A stretch of 64,000 bases of DNA from Rhodovulum sulfidophilum DSM 1374 (GCF_001633165.1 NZ_CP015418.1:124001-188000), one strand, 5' to 3'. Counted from the stretch's first letter, positions 1-10,102 are shown. Translations and numbers: made by a program. The notes: a model not told the origin generated them from the letters alone.

Positions 1-2191
1 TGAGCGCATCGATGCCGGCGACATGGGCAAGGATGCGCAGCTCGATCTGCGAATAGTCGAGGCTCAGCAGGACCTTGCCCTCCTCGGCCACGAAAGCCTC
101 GCGGATGCGGCGCCCCTCTTCACTGCGCACGGGGATGTTCTGCAGGTTCGGATCGGTCGAGGACAGACGCCCCGTCACCGCGCCGGTGATCACATAAGAG
201 GTGTGAACGCGCCCCGTTTCGGGGTTGATATGGTCCTGCAGCGCATCCGTATAGGTCGATTTCAGCTTGGAAAGCTGGCGCCAGTCCAGCACCCGCGCGG
301 GCAGGTCATGGCCCTCGGCGGCCAGATCCTCCAGCACGTCGGCGCCGGTGCCGTAGGCGCCGGTCTTGCCCTTCTTGCCGCCCGACAGGCTCATCTTGTC
401 GAACAGGATCTCGCCCAGTTGCTTGGGGCTGCCGACATTGAAGCTCTCGCCCGCCAGTTCGTGGATCTCGGCCTCGAGCGCGGCCATCTTCTGGGCAAAG
501 GCATTCGACATCCGTGAAAGCGTGTCGCGGTCGACCTTGATGCCGGTCATCTCCATCTCGGCCAGCACCGGAACCAGCGGGCGCTCGAGCGTCTCGTAGA
601 CGGTCGCGACCTTCGCCCGGTGCAGTTGCGGCTTGAAGAGCTGCGCCAGCCGCAGCGTCACATCGGCATCCTCGGCGGCGTATTTCACCGCCTCGGCGAC
701 CGGCACCTTGTCGAAGGTGATCTGCGACTTGCCCGAGCCCAGCAGCGTCTTGATCGGGATCGGCTGGTGCCCGAGATAACGTTCGGACAGCGCATCCATC
801 GAATGGCCATGCAGCCCCGCATGCATCGCGTAGGACATCAGCATCGTGTCGTCGATCGGCGCCACCGCGATGCCGTGACGGGCAAGGATCTTGGCATCGT
901 ATTTCATGTTCTGCCCGATCTTCATCACCGCCGGATCTTCCAGGAGCGGTTTGAGCAGGGCCAGCGCCTCGTCCATCGGCATCTGCCCCTCGGCCAGCGC
1001 TGCCGAGCCGAAAAGATCGCCCTCGCCCTCGCGATGGCCAAGCGGGATGTAGCAGGCCTGCCCCGGCTCGACCGCCAGCGAGATACCCACCAGATCCACC
1101 CGCATCTCGTCGAGCCCGGTGGTCTCGGTATCGACCGCGACCCAGCCCCGCGCCCGCGCGCGCCCGATCCAGTCCTCGAGGGCGGCGGCGTCGCGCACGC
1201 AGTCATAGGCCTCGGGCTCGAAGGGCAGCGCCGCCGGTGCCGTGCCATCGGCCGGATCGGCCGCGGCGGGGCTTGCCTCGGGGATCGCGGGCGGCTCGGC
1301 GCCCAGACCGTCGGCGACCCGCTTCAGCAGGGTGCGGAATTCCATCTCTGCAAGAAACCCCAGCAGGGTCTCGGCATCGGGCTCCTTCACCTCGAGATCG
1401 TCGATGGTCTCGTCCAGGGGCGTTTCGGCATCGAGCGTCACCAGCTTCATCGACAGCTCGATCTGGGCGCGGTTCTCGATCAGGGTCTGGCGGCGCTTGG
1501 GCTGCTTGATCTCCTCGGCGCGGTCCAGAAGCGTTTGCAGATCGCCGAATTCCTGGATGAGCTGGGCCGCGGTCTTGATCCCGATCCCGGGCGCGCCGGG
1601 AACGTTGTCGACGGAATCGCCCGCCAGCGCCTGCACGTCGACCACCCGCCCGGGCCCGACGCCGAACTTGGCCTCGACCTCCTCGACGCCGATCCGCCTG
1701 TTCTTCATCGCGTCCAGCATCTCGACGCCATTGCCGACCAGCTGCATCAGGTCCTTGTCGGAGCTGACGATGGTGACGCGCCCGCCCTTCTCGACCGCCT
1801 GCCGCGCATAGGTGGCGATGATGTCATCGGCCTCGTAATTCTCCTTCTCGATGCAGGCGATGTTGAAGGCGCGCGTGGCCTCGCGGGTCAGCGGGATCTG
1901 CGGCCGCAGGTTCTCGGGCATCTCGTCCCGGTTGGCCTTGTAGAGATCGTAGAGATCGTTGCGGAAGGTATGGCTGCCCTTGTCGAAGATCACCGCGACA
2001 TGGGTCGGCGCGTCGGGGCCGCGATTGTCCTGCACATATTTGTGAATCATGTTGCAGAAGCCCGCGACCGCGCCGATCGGCAGCCCGTCGGATTTCCGCG
2101 TCAGGGGCGGCAGCGCGTGAAAGGCGCGGAAGATGAAGGCCGAGCCGTCGATCAGATGCAGATGGCAGCCCTTGCCGAAGCCTTCGGTCAT
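1..2191 (-). CDS. polA: DNA polymerase I (3' end outside window)
   Basis: Reads leftward off the window edge; about 730 residues are visible of a family that is usually 900-1000. The order is an N-terminal 5'-3' exonuclease (metal-binding acidic motifs, residues about 1-290), a 3'-5' exonuclease (motif VAVDTETTGLDEM, so proofreading looks intact), then the start of the polymerase domain with motif A (DYSQIELR) near the edge. It fills gaps and removes RNA primers in replication and repair. The start is ATG at 2191 (MTEGFGKG). An open frame on the opposite strand is a GC-rich shadow. Confidence 0.96.
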   Translation of the reverse strand, partial: MTEGFGKGCHLHLIDGSAFIFRAFHALPPLTRKSDGLPIGAVAGFCNMIHKYVQDNRGPDAPTHVAVIFDKGSHTFRNDLYDLYKANRDEMPENLRPQIPLTREATRAFNIACIEKENYEADDIIATYARQAVEKGGRVTIVSSDKDLMQLVGNGVEMLDAMKNRRIGVEEVEAKFGVGPGRVVDVQALAGDSVDNVPGAPGIGIKTAAQLIQEFGDLQTLLDRAEEIKQPKRRQTLIENRAQIELSMKLVTLDAETPLDETIDDLEVKEPDAETLLGFLAEMEFRTLLKRVADGLGAEPPAIPEASPAAADPADGTAPAALPFEPEAYDCVRDAAALEDWIGRARARGWVAVDTETTGLDEMRVDLVGISLAVEPGQACYIPLGHREGEGDLFGSAALAEGQMPMDEALALLKPLLEDPAVMKIGQNMKYDAKILARHGIAVAPIDDTMLMSYAMHAGLHGHSMDALSERYLGHQPIPIKTLLGSGKSQITFDKVPVAEAVKYAAEDADVTLRLAQLFKPQLHRAKVATVYETLERPLVPVLAEMEMTGIKVDRDTLSRMSNAFAQKMAALEAEIHELAGESFNVGSPKQLGEILFDKMSLSGGKKGKTGAYGTGADVLEDLAAEGHDLPARVLDWRQLSKLKSTYTDALQDHINPETGRVHTSYVITGAVTGRLSSTDPNLQNIPVRSEEGRRIREAFVAEEGKVLLSLDYSQIELRILAHVAGIDAL

Positions 2192-2359
2192 GTCTTTCTC
2201 CCGTCCTGAGCCCGCGCGCCCCGGTCTTGCCACGAAGCGGCGCGCTCTGCCAGTGCCGAGGCGCGACCCGCCGCATGCAAAAGCCTCATGCCCAGGCATG
2301 GCAACAGACGCGCCCGGCCGCTGGGCCGGACGGCATGGTCGGGGACCGGCCCCGAAGGA

Positions 2360-2572
2360 TCAGGTCTTCAGCTTGTCGGCAAAGCTCTCATGCACGAATT
2401 TGCGGTCGCAATAGCCGCATTCGACAAAGCCCTTGTCACGCGGGATCGAGAGCCAGACCCGCGGATGGCCAAGCCCCGGCCCGCTGCCATCGCAGCAGAC
2501 CCGCCACTCGGCGGTGACGGTGGTTTCGGGAGGGGTCGTGTCTTTTTCCTGTCCGGGGGCGTCAGGGGCCAT
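2360..2572 (-). CDS. zf-CHCC domain protein (NDUFS6-like)
   Basis: This 70-residue protein has a Cys-Cys pair (RVCCDG), a His (GHPRVWL) and a C-x2-C pair (CGYC), the arrangement of the zinc-finger CHCC family related to mitochondrial complex I subunit NDUFS6 and its alphaproteobacterial counterparts. The likely role is zinc binding in a complex I context; this is family knowledge, and no nuo genes are nearby. Start ATG at 2572 (MAPDAPGQ). It is divergent from the ABC ATPase gene and co-directional with polA. Confidence 0.82.
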   Translation of the reverse strand: MAPDAPGQEKDTTPPETTVTAEWRVCCDGSGPGLGHPRVWLSIPRDKGFVECGYCDRKFVHESFADKLKT

Positions 2573-2671
2573 GCGTTTGCGCTCCGCTCGTTGCCGGGGC
2601 GACCGGGTCGCCTTATGTCGGGCGGCATGATAGCGAATGAACCGGCACGGGCAAGCGGCAGAGGCAAGGAA

Positions 2672-3616
2672 ATGACAGGGAACGCGATCGAAATCGAAGG
2701 GCTGACCAAGACCTATGCCGCCAGCGGCAGCCAGCCGCCCAAGGAGGCGCTGAAGGGCATCGACCTCGACATCCCCGCGGGCTCGATCTTCGGGCTGCTG
2801 GGGCCGAACGGCGCGGGCAAGTCGACGCTGATCAACATCATGGCCGGTCTGGTGCTGAAGACCCGCGGCAAGGTCAGCATCTGGGGCTTCGACCAGGACG
2901 TGAACCCGCGCCAGTCCCGCGCCTCGATCGGGGTGATGCCGCAGGAGTTGAACATCGACCCGTTCTTCACCCCGCGCGCGGCGCTCGAGGTGCAGGCGGG
3001 GCTTTACGGCGTGCCGAAATCGCAGCGCATCACCGACCGGGTGCTGAAGGCCATCGGGCTCGAGGACAAGGCCGATGCCTATGCCAGGAACCTTTCGGGC
3101 GGCATGCGGCGGCGGCTTCTGCTGGGCAAGGCGCTGGTCCACCGGCCGCAGGTGCTGGTGCTGGACGAACCCACCGCGGGTGTCGATATCGAGCTGCGCC
3201 AGATGCTCTGGGCCAATATCCGGCGGCTGAACGAGGAAATGGGCACCACCATCATCCTGACCACCCATTACCTGGAAGAGGCGCAGGAAATGTGCGGCGA
3301 GATCGCCATCATCAACCATGGCGAGCTGATCGCGCGCGATTCGACCTCGGCCCTGATCGGGCGGATGGATGCCAAGACGCTGGTGATCCAGCCCGAGGGC
3401 GAAGTCGCCTCGCTGCCCGAGATGCCCGGCCCGGTCGAAAGCTGCCTTCGCCCGGACGGGTCGCTCTGCTTTACCTATCGCCGCAGCGAGATCGGCACCG
3501 GCGCGGTGATCGAGGCGGTCCGGAACGCGGGCATCTCGATCGGCGACGTGGCGACCGAGGAACCCAATCTCGAGGATGTCTTCGTCGCGCTCACCTCCAG
3601 CAAGACCGCCGCGTGA
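2672..3616 (+). CDS. ABC transporter ATP-binding protein
   Basis: This 314-residue ABC ATPase has Walker A (GPNGAGKST, about residue 50), a signature motif (LSGGMRRR), Walker B ([11 protein letters not shown]) and an H-loop (TTHYLEEA), plus a C-terminal extension as in drug/polysaccharide-export (ABC-2 type) ATPases such as YadG. The ATG at 2672 is preceded by AAGGA at a good distance. No permease gene is adjacent. The stop codon overlaps the GTG start of the pseudouridine synthase, so the two are probably co-transcribed. The substrate is unknown. Confidence 0.88.
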   Translation: MTGNAIEIEGLTKTYAASGSQPPKEALKGIDLDIPAGSIFGLLGPNGAGKSTLINIMAGLVLKTRGKVSIWGFDQDVNPRQSRASIGVMPQELNIDPFFTPRAALEVQAGLYGVPKSQRITDRVLKAIGLEDKADAYARNLSGGMRRRLLLGKALVHRPQVLVLDEPTAGVDIELRQMLWANIRRLNEEMGTTIILTTHYLEEAQEMCGEIAIINHGELIARDSTSALIGRMDAKTLVIQPEGEVASLPEMPGPVESCLRPDGSLCFTYRRSEIGTGAVIEAVRNAGISIGDVATEEPNLEDVFVALTSSKTAA

Positions 3617-4161
3617 GCCGGGTCATTCTCTTCAACAAGCCCTGGGGGGTGCTGTCGCAATTCACCGATGACGGCGCACCGCGCCCCGACCGCCGGACCC
3701 TGGCCGAATTCATCGACCGGCCCGGCGTCTACCCGACCGGGCGGCTCGACCGCGACAGCGAGGGGCTTCTGGTTCTGACCGATGACGGCCGCCTGCAGGC
3801 CCGCATCGCGAACCCGAAGGCCAAGACCGAAAAGACCTACTGGGCCCAGGTCGAGGGCCTGCCTCCGGACGCGGCGCTTGAGGCGCTGGCCCGCGGCGTC
3901 ACCCTGAAGGACGGCCCGACCCGGCCCGCGCGCATTCGCCGGATCGACGAGCCCCCGGGGCTCTGGCCGCGCGACCCGCCGGTCAGGGTCCGCAAATCGG
4001 TGCCCGATTGCTGGATCGAGCTGACGATTTCCGAAGGCCGCAACCGCCAGGTCCGCCGCATGACCGCCGCCGTGGGCCACCCCACCCTGCGGCTGATCCG
4101 CTACCGGGTCGGCGACTGGACGCTGGACGGGATCGAAACGGGAACCTGGCGCCCGGCCTGA
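3613..4161 (+). CDS. Pseudouridine synthase, RsuA/RluE type
   Basis: 182 residues, somewhat shorter than most RsuA-family enzymes and lacking an N-terminal S4 domain, which points to an RluE-like enzyme acting on 23S rRNA. The catalytic motif [13 protein letters not shown] holds the nucleophilic Asp (near residue 40), and NRQVRRM is the conserved C-terminal motif. It starts with GTG overlapping the ATPase stop (GTGA), indicating translational coupling. The exact RNA position modified cannot be told from sequence. Confidence 0.88.
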   Translation: MSRVILFNKPWGVLSQFTDDGAPRPDRRTLAEFIDRPGVYPTGRLDRDSEGLLVLTDDGRLQARIANPKAKTEKTYWAQVEGLPPDAALEALARGVTLKDGPTRPARIRRIDEPPGLWPRDPPVRVRKSVPDCWIELTISEGRNRQVRRMTAAVGHPTLRLIRYRVGDWTLDGIETGTWRPA

Positions 4162-4704
4162 CCCGCCCGCGAAAGCGCGCCGCCAGAGCCCCAGGACCTG
4201 CCGCCATGCCTCGCGCGGGTTCCGCGCCTTTTTCGACCGCGCCCGGGACCGGATGCCACGTTCTTCGGAATCATGGCCGACACGGCTGTCGACGGCGTCT
4301 TCTGGCAGGCTGCTGAAAAGTGATCCGCAGCGATCAGTCATCAGCTCGGCGACAGGCCGCGGAAAAGCGCCGGCCCCTTCCGCAACAAGGCGAGGCCGGA
4401 GTTTTCAGCTGCCGTCCAGGTATTCCGGCGGTTGACGGCGCAGGAAGGGCTCGATTTCGCCAGCGGACCCGCGCGCGATTTTCGTGGCGGGCCGGGACGT
4501 CACCGTCCCGCCCTGCCCTTCGCCGACCTGACCGCCAAGACCAGAGCCCTGCGGCCGCTTCACGACCGGCCCCCGACAACGCCATCGAGGCAACCGCCCG
4601 GGCGTTGCGCCTGCCGCCCGAGGCCCGCGCCATCTGGAATGTCGAACTCGACGCCCCGTCGGAGCTGGCGCCGCGGATCGTCTGAGCCGGGCCGGGCTTT
4701 CGCC
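4162..4704. other. 543-bp region without a convincing gene
   Basis: Several open frames of 60-120 codons cross here on both strands but none shows a recognisable motif, ribosome binding site or codon pattern above the GC-driven background. One minus-strand frame (4405-4593) ends in a plausible-looking tail (GEIEPFLRRQPPEYLDGS) and could be the 3' remnant of a lost gene, but I cannot support a call. Confidence 0.4.
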
Positions 4705-5073
4705 TCAGGCCTTCTCCAGCATCCGCCCCAGCACGCGCCCGCCGAGGATGTGCACATGCAGATGCGGCACTTCCTGCACGCCATGCGCTCCGGCATTCGA
4801 GATCATCCGGAAGCCGTCGGCCGCCAGCTCCTTCATCTCGCAGACCTTGGCGATGGTGCGGGTGAAATCGACGATCTCGGCATCCGAGGCCTCGGCCGCG
4901 AAATGGTCGTAGCAGACATAGGGCCCCTTCGGGATCACCAGCACATGGACCGGCGCCTGCGGCGCGATGTCGTTGAAGGCAAGGCTGTGCTCGGTTTCCA
5001 GCACCGTGGCGTTGGGAATTTCGCCGCGCAGGATCCGGGCAAAGACATTCTGGTCGTCATAGGCGTAAGTCAT
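4705..5073 (-). CDS. HIT family protein (HinT-like)
   Basis: 122 residues with the histidine-triad motif HLHVHILGG near the C-terminus (about residues 104-112), typical of HinT-like purine nucleoside phosphoramidases. ATG at 5073 is preceded by GAGGA; an upstream in-frame start would add four residues. The physiological substrate is unknown in most bacteria. It stands alone, co-directional with the glycosyltransferase upstream. Confidence 0.92.
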   Translation of the reverse strand: MTYAYDDQNVFARILRGEIPNATVLETEHSLAFNDIAPQAPVHVLVIPKGPYVCYDHFAAEASDAEIVDFTRTIAKVCEMKELAADGFRMISNAGAHGVQEVPHLHVHILGGRVLGRMLEKA

Positions 5074-5131
5074 GTCGGTCCTCACTCAAGAGCCGGGCCC
5101 CGGCACCCGGTTCCCGGGGCCGTTCCCGGCC

Positions 5132-6697
5132 TCAATCGTCGAAGAGAGTCGCCGTATCGGCGATCCCGCGGGCCGTGTCATAGGGGATCTCGAGAAATTT
5201 CGCCAGCACCAGCGCCGCCTCGCTCAGCGCCAGCCCCGGTTCCAGCCGGTAAAGGGCAGGAAATCCGGCAGCCCGCAGCCGCGCGCTTTCCTCCCTGATC
5301 TGCTGTCCAAGCACCGGCAGCACCAGCGCCGCCAGCCCCGGCGGGCTGCTCTGCGACAAGAGCCCCAGCCCGCGGGCATGGCCCAGAAGATCTGCCTGGC
5401 TGAAGGGACAGGCGATTTCAAGCATCCTCACGCGCGCGCCATCGCCATGAAGATCGGTCATGACATCCAGATCGGAGGGGTCGAGGCAAAGCAGCAGCCG
5501 GTCGGTGCCGTAACTGTCGAAGACCAGCCGCAGAAAGGCGCCATGATGGCGGCTGCGCTTGGCCAGGCCACGCTCTATTCCGCCCAGATCTGGCAGGTCG
5601 GCCGCATCGTCATCGAACGGGAATTCGACCGCGGGCATGCCGATCGTACGGCGCACCCGCCCGGCCAGACGCCGCGCGACACCCCGCTTCTTGCAGATGG
5701 CCAGCATCAGGTCATGATCCGGCCCGAGAGACGCCCCGCGCTCCCAGGCACGGTCGCCGAAGCGCTGCCCGACCCGGCCGCGCCCGGTCAGGAAGCGGTA
5801 TATCGCGGCACCGCCACCCGAGACCGCGGGCCCCGGGCCGGGCGCCGCATGAAGCGCCTCCAATCGCGCCCGAAGCTGTCCCGCCCCGGCCGAGATCCTG
5901 TGGGCGAAGAAGCCCTCCTGCACCGTCAGCAGGTCGAAGTGATCGTTGTAGAAGGTCACCGGTCGTCCATTCTCGGTGACAAGCTCGAAGGTGGGCGCCC
6001 GCGACCGGATCTCGTCACCCGGCACCAGATGGCGGACAAGGGTCTGAAACAAGGTCGCCGACAAGGGCGCTTCGGCCCATCCGCCGGCCCGGAAAAAGCG
6101 CCGCACATCCGGCCGCCCGGCAAGGAAGGCCAGAACCGCCTCGACAGTGCCGCGGCGCAGGCACCACCACCGGCTTCCGGTCATCCCCCGCAGATCGCCG
6201 GGCGGCGCACGCCCCGGCGGTTTGCCTGTCGCCACCGCGGCCCGGATGCCCGCCCGGCGCCGAGGCGCAGCGACGTCCTGCCGAAGGATCGGCCGCAACG
6301 CCATCTGTCCGCCCCCGCCCATGGCTTGGAAATCGAGGCCTTCGATATGATCGCAGTCCTCGGCATCGAGCGCGGCGCGCAGCCGCGCGGCGGACTTGAT
6401 CGGCAGGCACTCGTCCGTCAACAGGTAAAGATGCGTGGCCTGCGGAAAGGCGGCCAGGGCCGCGCGCGCGGTATTCAGGACGGCCTGCACCCGCGACCAC
6501 TCTCCCCGGTCGCAGCGGACCGGCCGCGCAAGGACGACAGACGGATTGCCCGCGACGGCCGCCCGGATATCGGCGGGCCGCGCCCGCCGGTCCACATGCA
6601 GGGCCACCAGATCGCCCGCCGCGCTCAGCCGCTCGGCCAGGGCCACGGTAGCAGAGGGGCCCTCGCGACAGAGCAACAGATAGGCGATGGTCGCCAT
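5132..6697 (-). CDS. Core-2/I-branching-like glycosyltransferase with DUF5928
   Basis: 521 residues. The N-terminal half (MATIAYLLLCREGPS, LLTDECLPIKS, GSRWWCLRR) matches the core-2/I-branching N-acetylglucosaminyltransferase (GT14) fold, and the C-terminal half resembles the DUF5928 domain found in Rhodobacterales proteins. Such proteins probably transfer a sugar in surface polysaccharide or glycoprotein synthesis; donor and acceptor are not known. No other polysaccharide genes are adjacent. Confidence 0.75.
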   Translation of the reverse strand: MATIAYLLLCREGPSATVALAERLSAAGDLVALHVDRRARPADIRAAVAGNPSVVLARPVRCDRGEWSRVQAVLNTARAALAAFPQATHLYLLTDECLPIKSAARLRAALDAEDCDHIEGLDFQAMGGGGQMALRPILRQDVAAPRRRAGIRAAVATGKPPGRAPPGDLRGMTGSRWWCLRRGTVEAVLAFLAGRPDVRRFFRAGGWAEAPLSATLFQTLVRHLVPGDEIRSRAPTFELVTENGRPVTFYNDHFDLLTVQEGFFAHRISAGAGQLRARLEALHAAPGPGPAVSGGGAAIYRFLTGRGRVGQRFGDRAWERGASLGPDHDLMLAICKKRGVARRLAGRVRRTIGMPAVEFPFDDDAADLPDLGGIERGLAKRSRHHGAFLRLVFDSYGTDRLLLCLDPSDLDVMTDLHGDGARVRMLEIACPFSQADLLGHARGLGLLSQSSPPGLAALVLPVLGQQIREESARLRAAGFPALYRLEPGLALSEAALVLAKFLEIPYDTARGIADTATLFDD

Positions 6698-7389
6698 CCC
6701 GGTCCCCCGAATATACGGCCGCGCGACCGCAGTTTCGCCTTTTGCACGTTTCTCGATTATTACTCTCTCGCGAGAGATAAGTCACCGCAGGCAGAGCCCC
6801 CTGCCCGGCAACAGCGCACCGACAAAGGCGCGCGGGCGTTTTTCGGCATCGGCGGAGGCCCTCCGGCACTGTCACGCTCGGCCGCGCGCCCGAATCGTGA
6901 CCTCTTCGGCCGCAACCAGATCGGCGCCCCCAAGGCCGCCGCCGGGAACCCTGCACGCCGCAGGGCTTGCCCCCGGCTGCGCCCCAATACCGCCCGACAT
7001 GGTAGCCACGGTCCCGGCAGAAGCACACAACCCAGCCACCGAACCGCCTGCTTCCCCGGTCCGCGCGCCTCGCCCCAAGACAGGACCTGCGGTCACAGCC
7101 CGACAGGGATCCGTCATCCCCGCATCTCCGGCATGGGTTGAGAGGAAATTCCCGGCTTGATCGCTCCGAATGCCCCCGCCGACGCTCCGCCAAGCAATCC
7201 GCGCTCATTCCGCAACGATACCGGACCGGCCTCACCCGGACAGAAACGTCCACAGCAAGATCTGCTGCCCGACGCCGCCCGCAGCAAGCTCCACATCTGT
7301 TCTTCTTGGCCGAAATACCCCCGCCGGAGGCACCGCGCGCCTGCGCGCGGCCCGGCCCAAGGCCGGACAAGCGGGGCGCAGCCCCGTGC
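6698..7389. other. Intergenic region of about 690 bp
   Basis: No supported gene. The open frames here are short, low-complexity and on both strands. At about 7306-7330 there is a TTCTTGGCCGAAATACCC stretch of the type I associate with ends of Rhodobacterales genes, followed by GC-rich sequence leading into the hairpin behind the kinase gene. A short AT-richer patch at 6745-6780 (TCTCGCGAGAGATAA) contains the small palindrome TCTCGCGAGA and may belong to the promoter of the glycosyltransferase. Confidence 0.4.
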
Positions 7390-7426
7390 GGGCCGGGGGC
7401 GGGAGCGCCCCCCCCGCCCGGCCCCC
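7390..7426 (-). terminator. GC hairpin immediately after the kinase stop codon
   Basis: GGGCCGGGGGCGGG pairs, with small bulges, with the C-rich arm ending at 7426, directly adjoining the stop codon of the minus-strand kinase gene. There is no clear T-run, so it may stabilise the 3' end rather than act as a classical intrinsic terminator. Confidence 0.45.
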
Positions 7427-8422
7427 TCAGATCAGCCCGTGGCTGCGGAAAAGCGCGCTCAGATCGGCCTCGGCGCGGGCACCGATATGGCTGATGATCT
7501 CGCTTGCCGCCACGCAGCCCATCCGGCCGCAGCTTTCCAGATCGTGGCCCTGGGTCAGCCCCCAGAGAAACGCCCCGGCGAAGAGATCGCCCGCGCCGGT
7601 CGCATCGACCACCCGGGTGGCCACCGCCGGCGCATGCCAGCGGCCCTCGCCCGAAAGGACATGCGCGCCATCGGCGCTGTCGGTGCAGGCCACCAGCTCG
7701 ATCTCGGCCGCGGCCTGGGCCAGCGCCTCGTCGAAGACCTCGGTCTGGTACATCGACAGCATCTCGGCCCGGTTCGCGAACAGAAGGTCCACATCCTCGC
7801 GGATCATCCGGCGGAAGGCATCGCGGTGCCGGTCCACGCAGAACGGATCCGACAGGGTCAGCGCCACCTTGCCGCCCGCGGCCTTCGCGGCGGCGATGGC
7901 CTTGGCGAAGGCGGCATGGCTTTCGTCCCCGTCGAAGCGGTAGCCCTCGAGATAGATCCATTCGGCATCGGCGATCTGCGCCGCGTCGATATCGGCCGCG
8001 GAAAGCCGCTCGGACAGCCCCAGATAGGTGTTCATCGAACGCTCGCCATCTGGCGTGACCAGAATGATGCAGCGCCCGGTCTCGCCCTCATCCGCTCCCG
8101 GGGCCATCGGCGTGGCGAAATCGGCGCCCTGGGCGCGCAGGTCATGGGCGAAGATCGTGCCCAGCTGATCGTCCTTGACCTTGCCGACATAGGCGGTGCG
8201 TCCGCCCAGATGGGCGATGCCCGCGATCGTGTTCGCGGCCGAGCCGCCCGAGATCTCCTGCGCCGGACCGATCCGGCCGTAAAGCTCGACGGCGCGCTCG
8301 GTGTCGATCAGCTGCATGATGCCCTTCTCGACGCCATGCTCGGCCAGGAAATCCTCACCGGCATGGGCCAGAACGTCGACCAGCGCATTGCCGATGCCGA
8401 CGACGTGATAGGTCTTGGTCAT
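7427..8422 (-). CDS. Adenosine kinase-like PfkB family sugar/nucleoside kinase
   Basis: 331 residues with PfkB hallmarks: the N-terminal GGSAANT motif and the C-terminal DATGAGDLFAGAFL motif carrying the catalytic Asp and anion hole. The overall pattern (VVGIGNALVDVLAH, ERSMNTYLGL) fits the adenosine kinase-like branch that phosphorylates adenosine or a related nucleoside. Start ATG at 8422 overlaps the stop of nth by four bases, so the pair is translationally coupled. Substrate is inferred from family only. Confidence 0.88.
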   Translation of the reverse strand: MTKTYHVVGIGNALVDVLAHAGEDFLAEHGVEKGIMQLIDTERAVELYGRIGPAQEISGGSAANTIAGIAHLGGRTAYVGKVKDDQLGTIFAHDLRAQGADFATPMAPGADEGETGRCIILVTPDGERSMNTYLGLSERLSAADIDAAQIADAEWIYLEGYRFDGDESHAAFAKAIAAAKAAGGKVALTLSDPFCVDRHRDAFRRMIREDVDLLFANRAEMLSMYQTEVFDEALAQAAAEIELVACTDSADGAHVLSGEGRWHAPAVATRVVDATGAGDLFAGAFLWGLTQGHDLESCGRMGCVAASEIISHIGARAEADLSALFRSHGLI

Positions 8423-9063
8423 ACTGTCTTGTCCTCGTATGGGCAGAGATCCCGGATCGGGCAGGTCCCGCAGATCGGCTTGCGCGCCTTGCACAGGTAA
8501 CGGCCGTGCAGGATCAGCCAGTGATGCGCATGGCGCTGGAATTCGGCCGGCACATTGTCCTCGATGGCGCGCTCGACCGCCTCGACGGTCTTGCCGGGCG
8601 CGATCAGGGTGCGGTTGCCGACCCGGAAGATATGGGTGTCGACGGCCTGGGCGGGCAGCCCCCACCACATGTTCAGAACCACATTCGCGGTCTTGCGCCC
8701 GACCCCGGGCAGCGCCTGCAGCGCCGCGCGCGAGGAGGGCACCTCGCCGCCATATTCCTCGACGAGGATCCGGCTCAGCTTGATCACATTCTTCGCCTTG
8801 TTGCGAAAAAGCCCGATCGTGCGGATATGCTCGATCAGCCCCTCCTCGCCCAAAGCCAGCATCTTCTCGGGCGTGTCGACCCGGGCGAAGAGCGCCCGCG
8901 TCGCCCGGTTCACCCCGGCATCGGTCGCCTGCGCCGACAGCGCCACCGCGACCAGCAGGGTATAGGCGTTGACATGTTCGAGCTCGCCCTTCGGCTCGGG
9001 CTCGGTCGCCTGAAAGCGGGAAAAGATCTCGTGGATCGTATGATAGGGCAATGCCTGGGCCAT
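8419..9063 (-). CDS. nth: Endonuclease III
   Basis: 214 residues, the normal length. Visible: the helix-hairpin-helix LPGVGRKTANVVLN with the catalytic Lys, the downstream catalytic Asp (AVDTHIFRV), and the [4Fe-4S] cluster ligands C-x6-C-x2-C-x5-C at the C-terminus. It removes oxidised pyrimidines in base-excision repair. ATG at 9063 is preceded by AGGAAGG. It is the first gene of a two-gene unit with the PfkB kinase and lies divergent from the alkylguanine methyltransferase gene, so two DNA-repair genes flank one promoter region. Confidence 0.96.
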   Translation of the reverse strand: MAQALPYHTIHEIFSRFQATEPEPKGELEHVNAYTLLVAVALSAQATDAGVNRATRALFARVDTPEKMLALGEEGLIEHIRTIGLFRNKAKNVIKLSRILVEEYGGEVPSSRAALQALPGVGRKTANVVLNMWWGLPAQAVDTHIFRVGNRTLIAPGKTVEAVERAIEDNVPAEFQRHAHHWLILHGRYLCKARKPICGTCPIRDLCPYEDKTV

Positions 9064-9193
9064 CGGCCTTCCTATGCCCGCGCGGCGGGGCAGAGGCAAG
9101 GCCGCAGCGGGGCCGCCTTTTGGCGCAGGTTCCGGGTCGCACGGGCCTGCGCGCTGCCCTATCCTCGTTCCGACGCCAGCAAAGGGACGCGCC

Positions 9194-10102
9194 ATGCCGA
9201 AGGATACCGACCGCGACGAGAACCAAGCCTATCATTTCGCGGTGATCCGGCGCGCCATCGACAGGATCGACGCGGCCGGCGGCGAGAGCCTGCCGCTTGA
9301 AACCCTGGCGGCCGAGATGAACATGAGCCCGGCGCATTTCCAGCGCGTCTTCTCGCGCTGGGCCGGGGTCTCGCCCAAGCGCTATCAGCAATACCTGACG
9401 CTGGGCCATGCCCGGACCTTGATGCGCGAGCGCTTCACCACGCTTGAGACCGCGGGTGCGCTGGGGCTGTCGGGCGCGGGGCGGCTGCACGACATGTTCC
9501 TGCGCTGGGAGGCGATGAGCCCGGGCGATTACGCCAAGGGCGGCGCCGGGCTGGAGATCCACTGGGGCTGGGTCGACAGCCCGTTCGGCCCGGCGCTGGT
9601 GATGGCCACGGCACGCGGGATCTGCGGCATCGGATTTGCCGCCGAGACCGGATCGGACGCGGTCATGGCCGACCTGACATCGCGCTGGCCGCATGCCAGC
9701 TTCGTCGAGGATCCGGCAGCCCTTGCGCCCTGGGCCGAAGCCGCCTTCGGGCGGCAGGACGGTAAAGCCGCCTTCGGGCGGCGAGGTGGCGAGGCGCGGC
9801 TGCACCTGATCGGGGCCCCGTTCCAGATCAAGGTCTGGGAGGCGCTGCTGAGCGTGCCGCCGGGCCAGGTCACGACCTATTCCGAAATCGCCCGCGCCAT
9901 CGGCCATCCGCGGGCGGTGCGCGCGGTCGGCACCGCCGTCGGACGCAACCCGATCGGCTATCTGATCCCCTGCCACCGGGCGCTGCGCAAGACCGGCGCG
10001 CTGGGCGGCTATCACTGGGGCCTGCCGGTCAAGCGTGCCCTTCTTGGCTGGGAAGCAGCCCGGGCCGATGCCGCTAGCGGGGCAGATACCCGGGCCGGTT
10101 GA
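9194..10102 (+). CDS. AraC-type regulator / methylated-DNA-cysteine methyltransferase fusion (Ada-like)
   Basis: 302 residues. Residues about 15-110 form an AraC-type DNA-binding domain (LAAEMNMSPAHFQRVF, then GVSPKRYQQY); the C-terminal part is an Ogt/AGT domain with the acceptor motif IPCHRAL and GQVTTYSEIA. This is the layout of Ada-like proteins lacking the N-terminal zinc (Cys-38 type) domain. It repairs O6-alkylguanine and may regulate alkylation-response genes. Residues near 182-200 hold a 9-residue in-frame tandem duplication. Confidence 0.92.
   Translation: MPKDTDRDENQAYHFAVIRRAIDRIDAAGGESLPLETLAAEMNMSPAHFQRVFSRWAGVSPKRYQQYLTLGHARTLMRERFTTLETAGALGLSGAGRLHDMFLRWEAMSPGDYAKGGAGLEIHWGWVDSPFGPALVMATARGICGIGFAAETGSDAVMADLTSRWPHASFVEDPAALAPWAEAAFGRQDGKAAFGRRGGEARLHLIGAPFQIKVWEALLSVPPGQVTTYSEIARAIGHPRAVRAVGTAVGRNPIGYLIPCHRALRKTGALGGYHWGLPVKRALLGWEAARADAASGADTRAG
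9740..9793 (+). repeat. 27-bp in-frame tandem repeat inside the Ada-like gene
   Basis: The 16-bp palindrome GCCGCCTTCGGGCGGC occurs at 9740-9755 and again at 9767-9782, period 27 bp, so the protein reads AAFGRQDGK followed by AAFGRRGGE. It sits in the linker between the two domains, where an insertion is probably tolerated. Confidence 0.8.

Noticed and set aside
620..2209. 529-codon plus-strand open frame
   Set aside because: It lies antisense to polA, whose protein motifs are clear; it is His/Arg/Gly-rich with no motif. A GC-rich shadow.
4320..4685. 121-codon frame as a gene
   Set aside because: No ribosome binding site, motif or codon bias; other frames are equally open.
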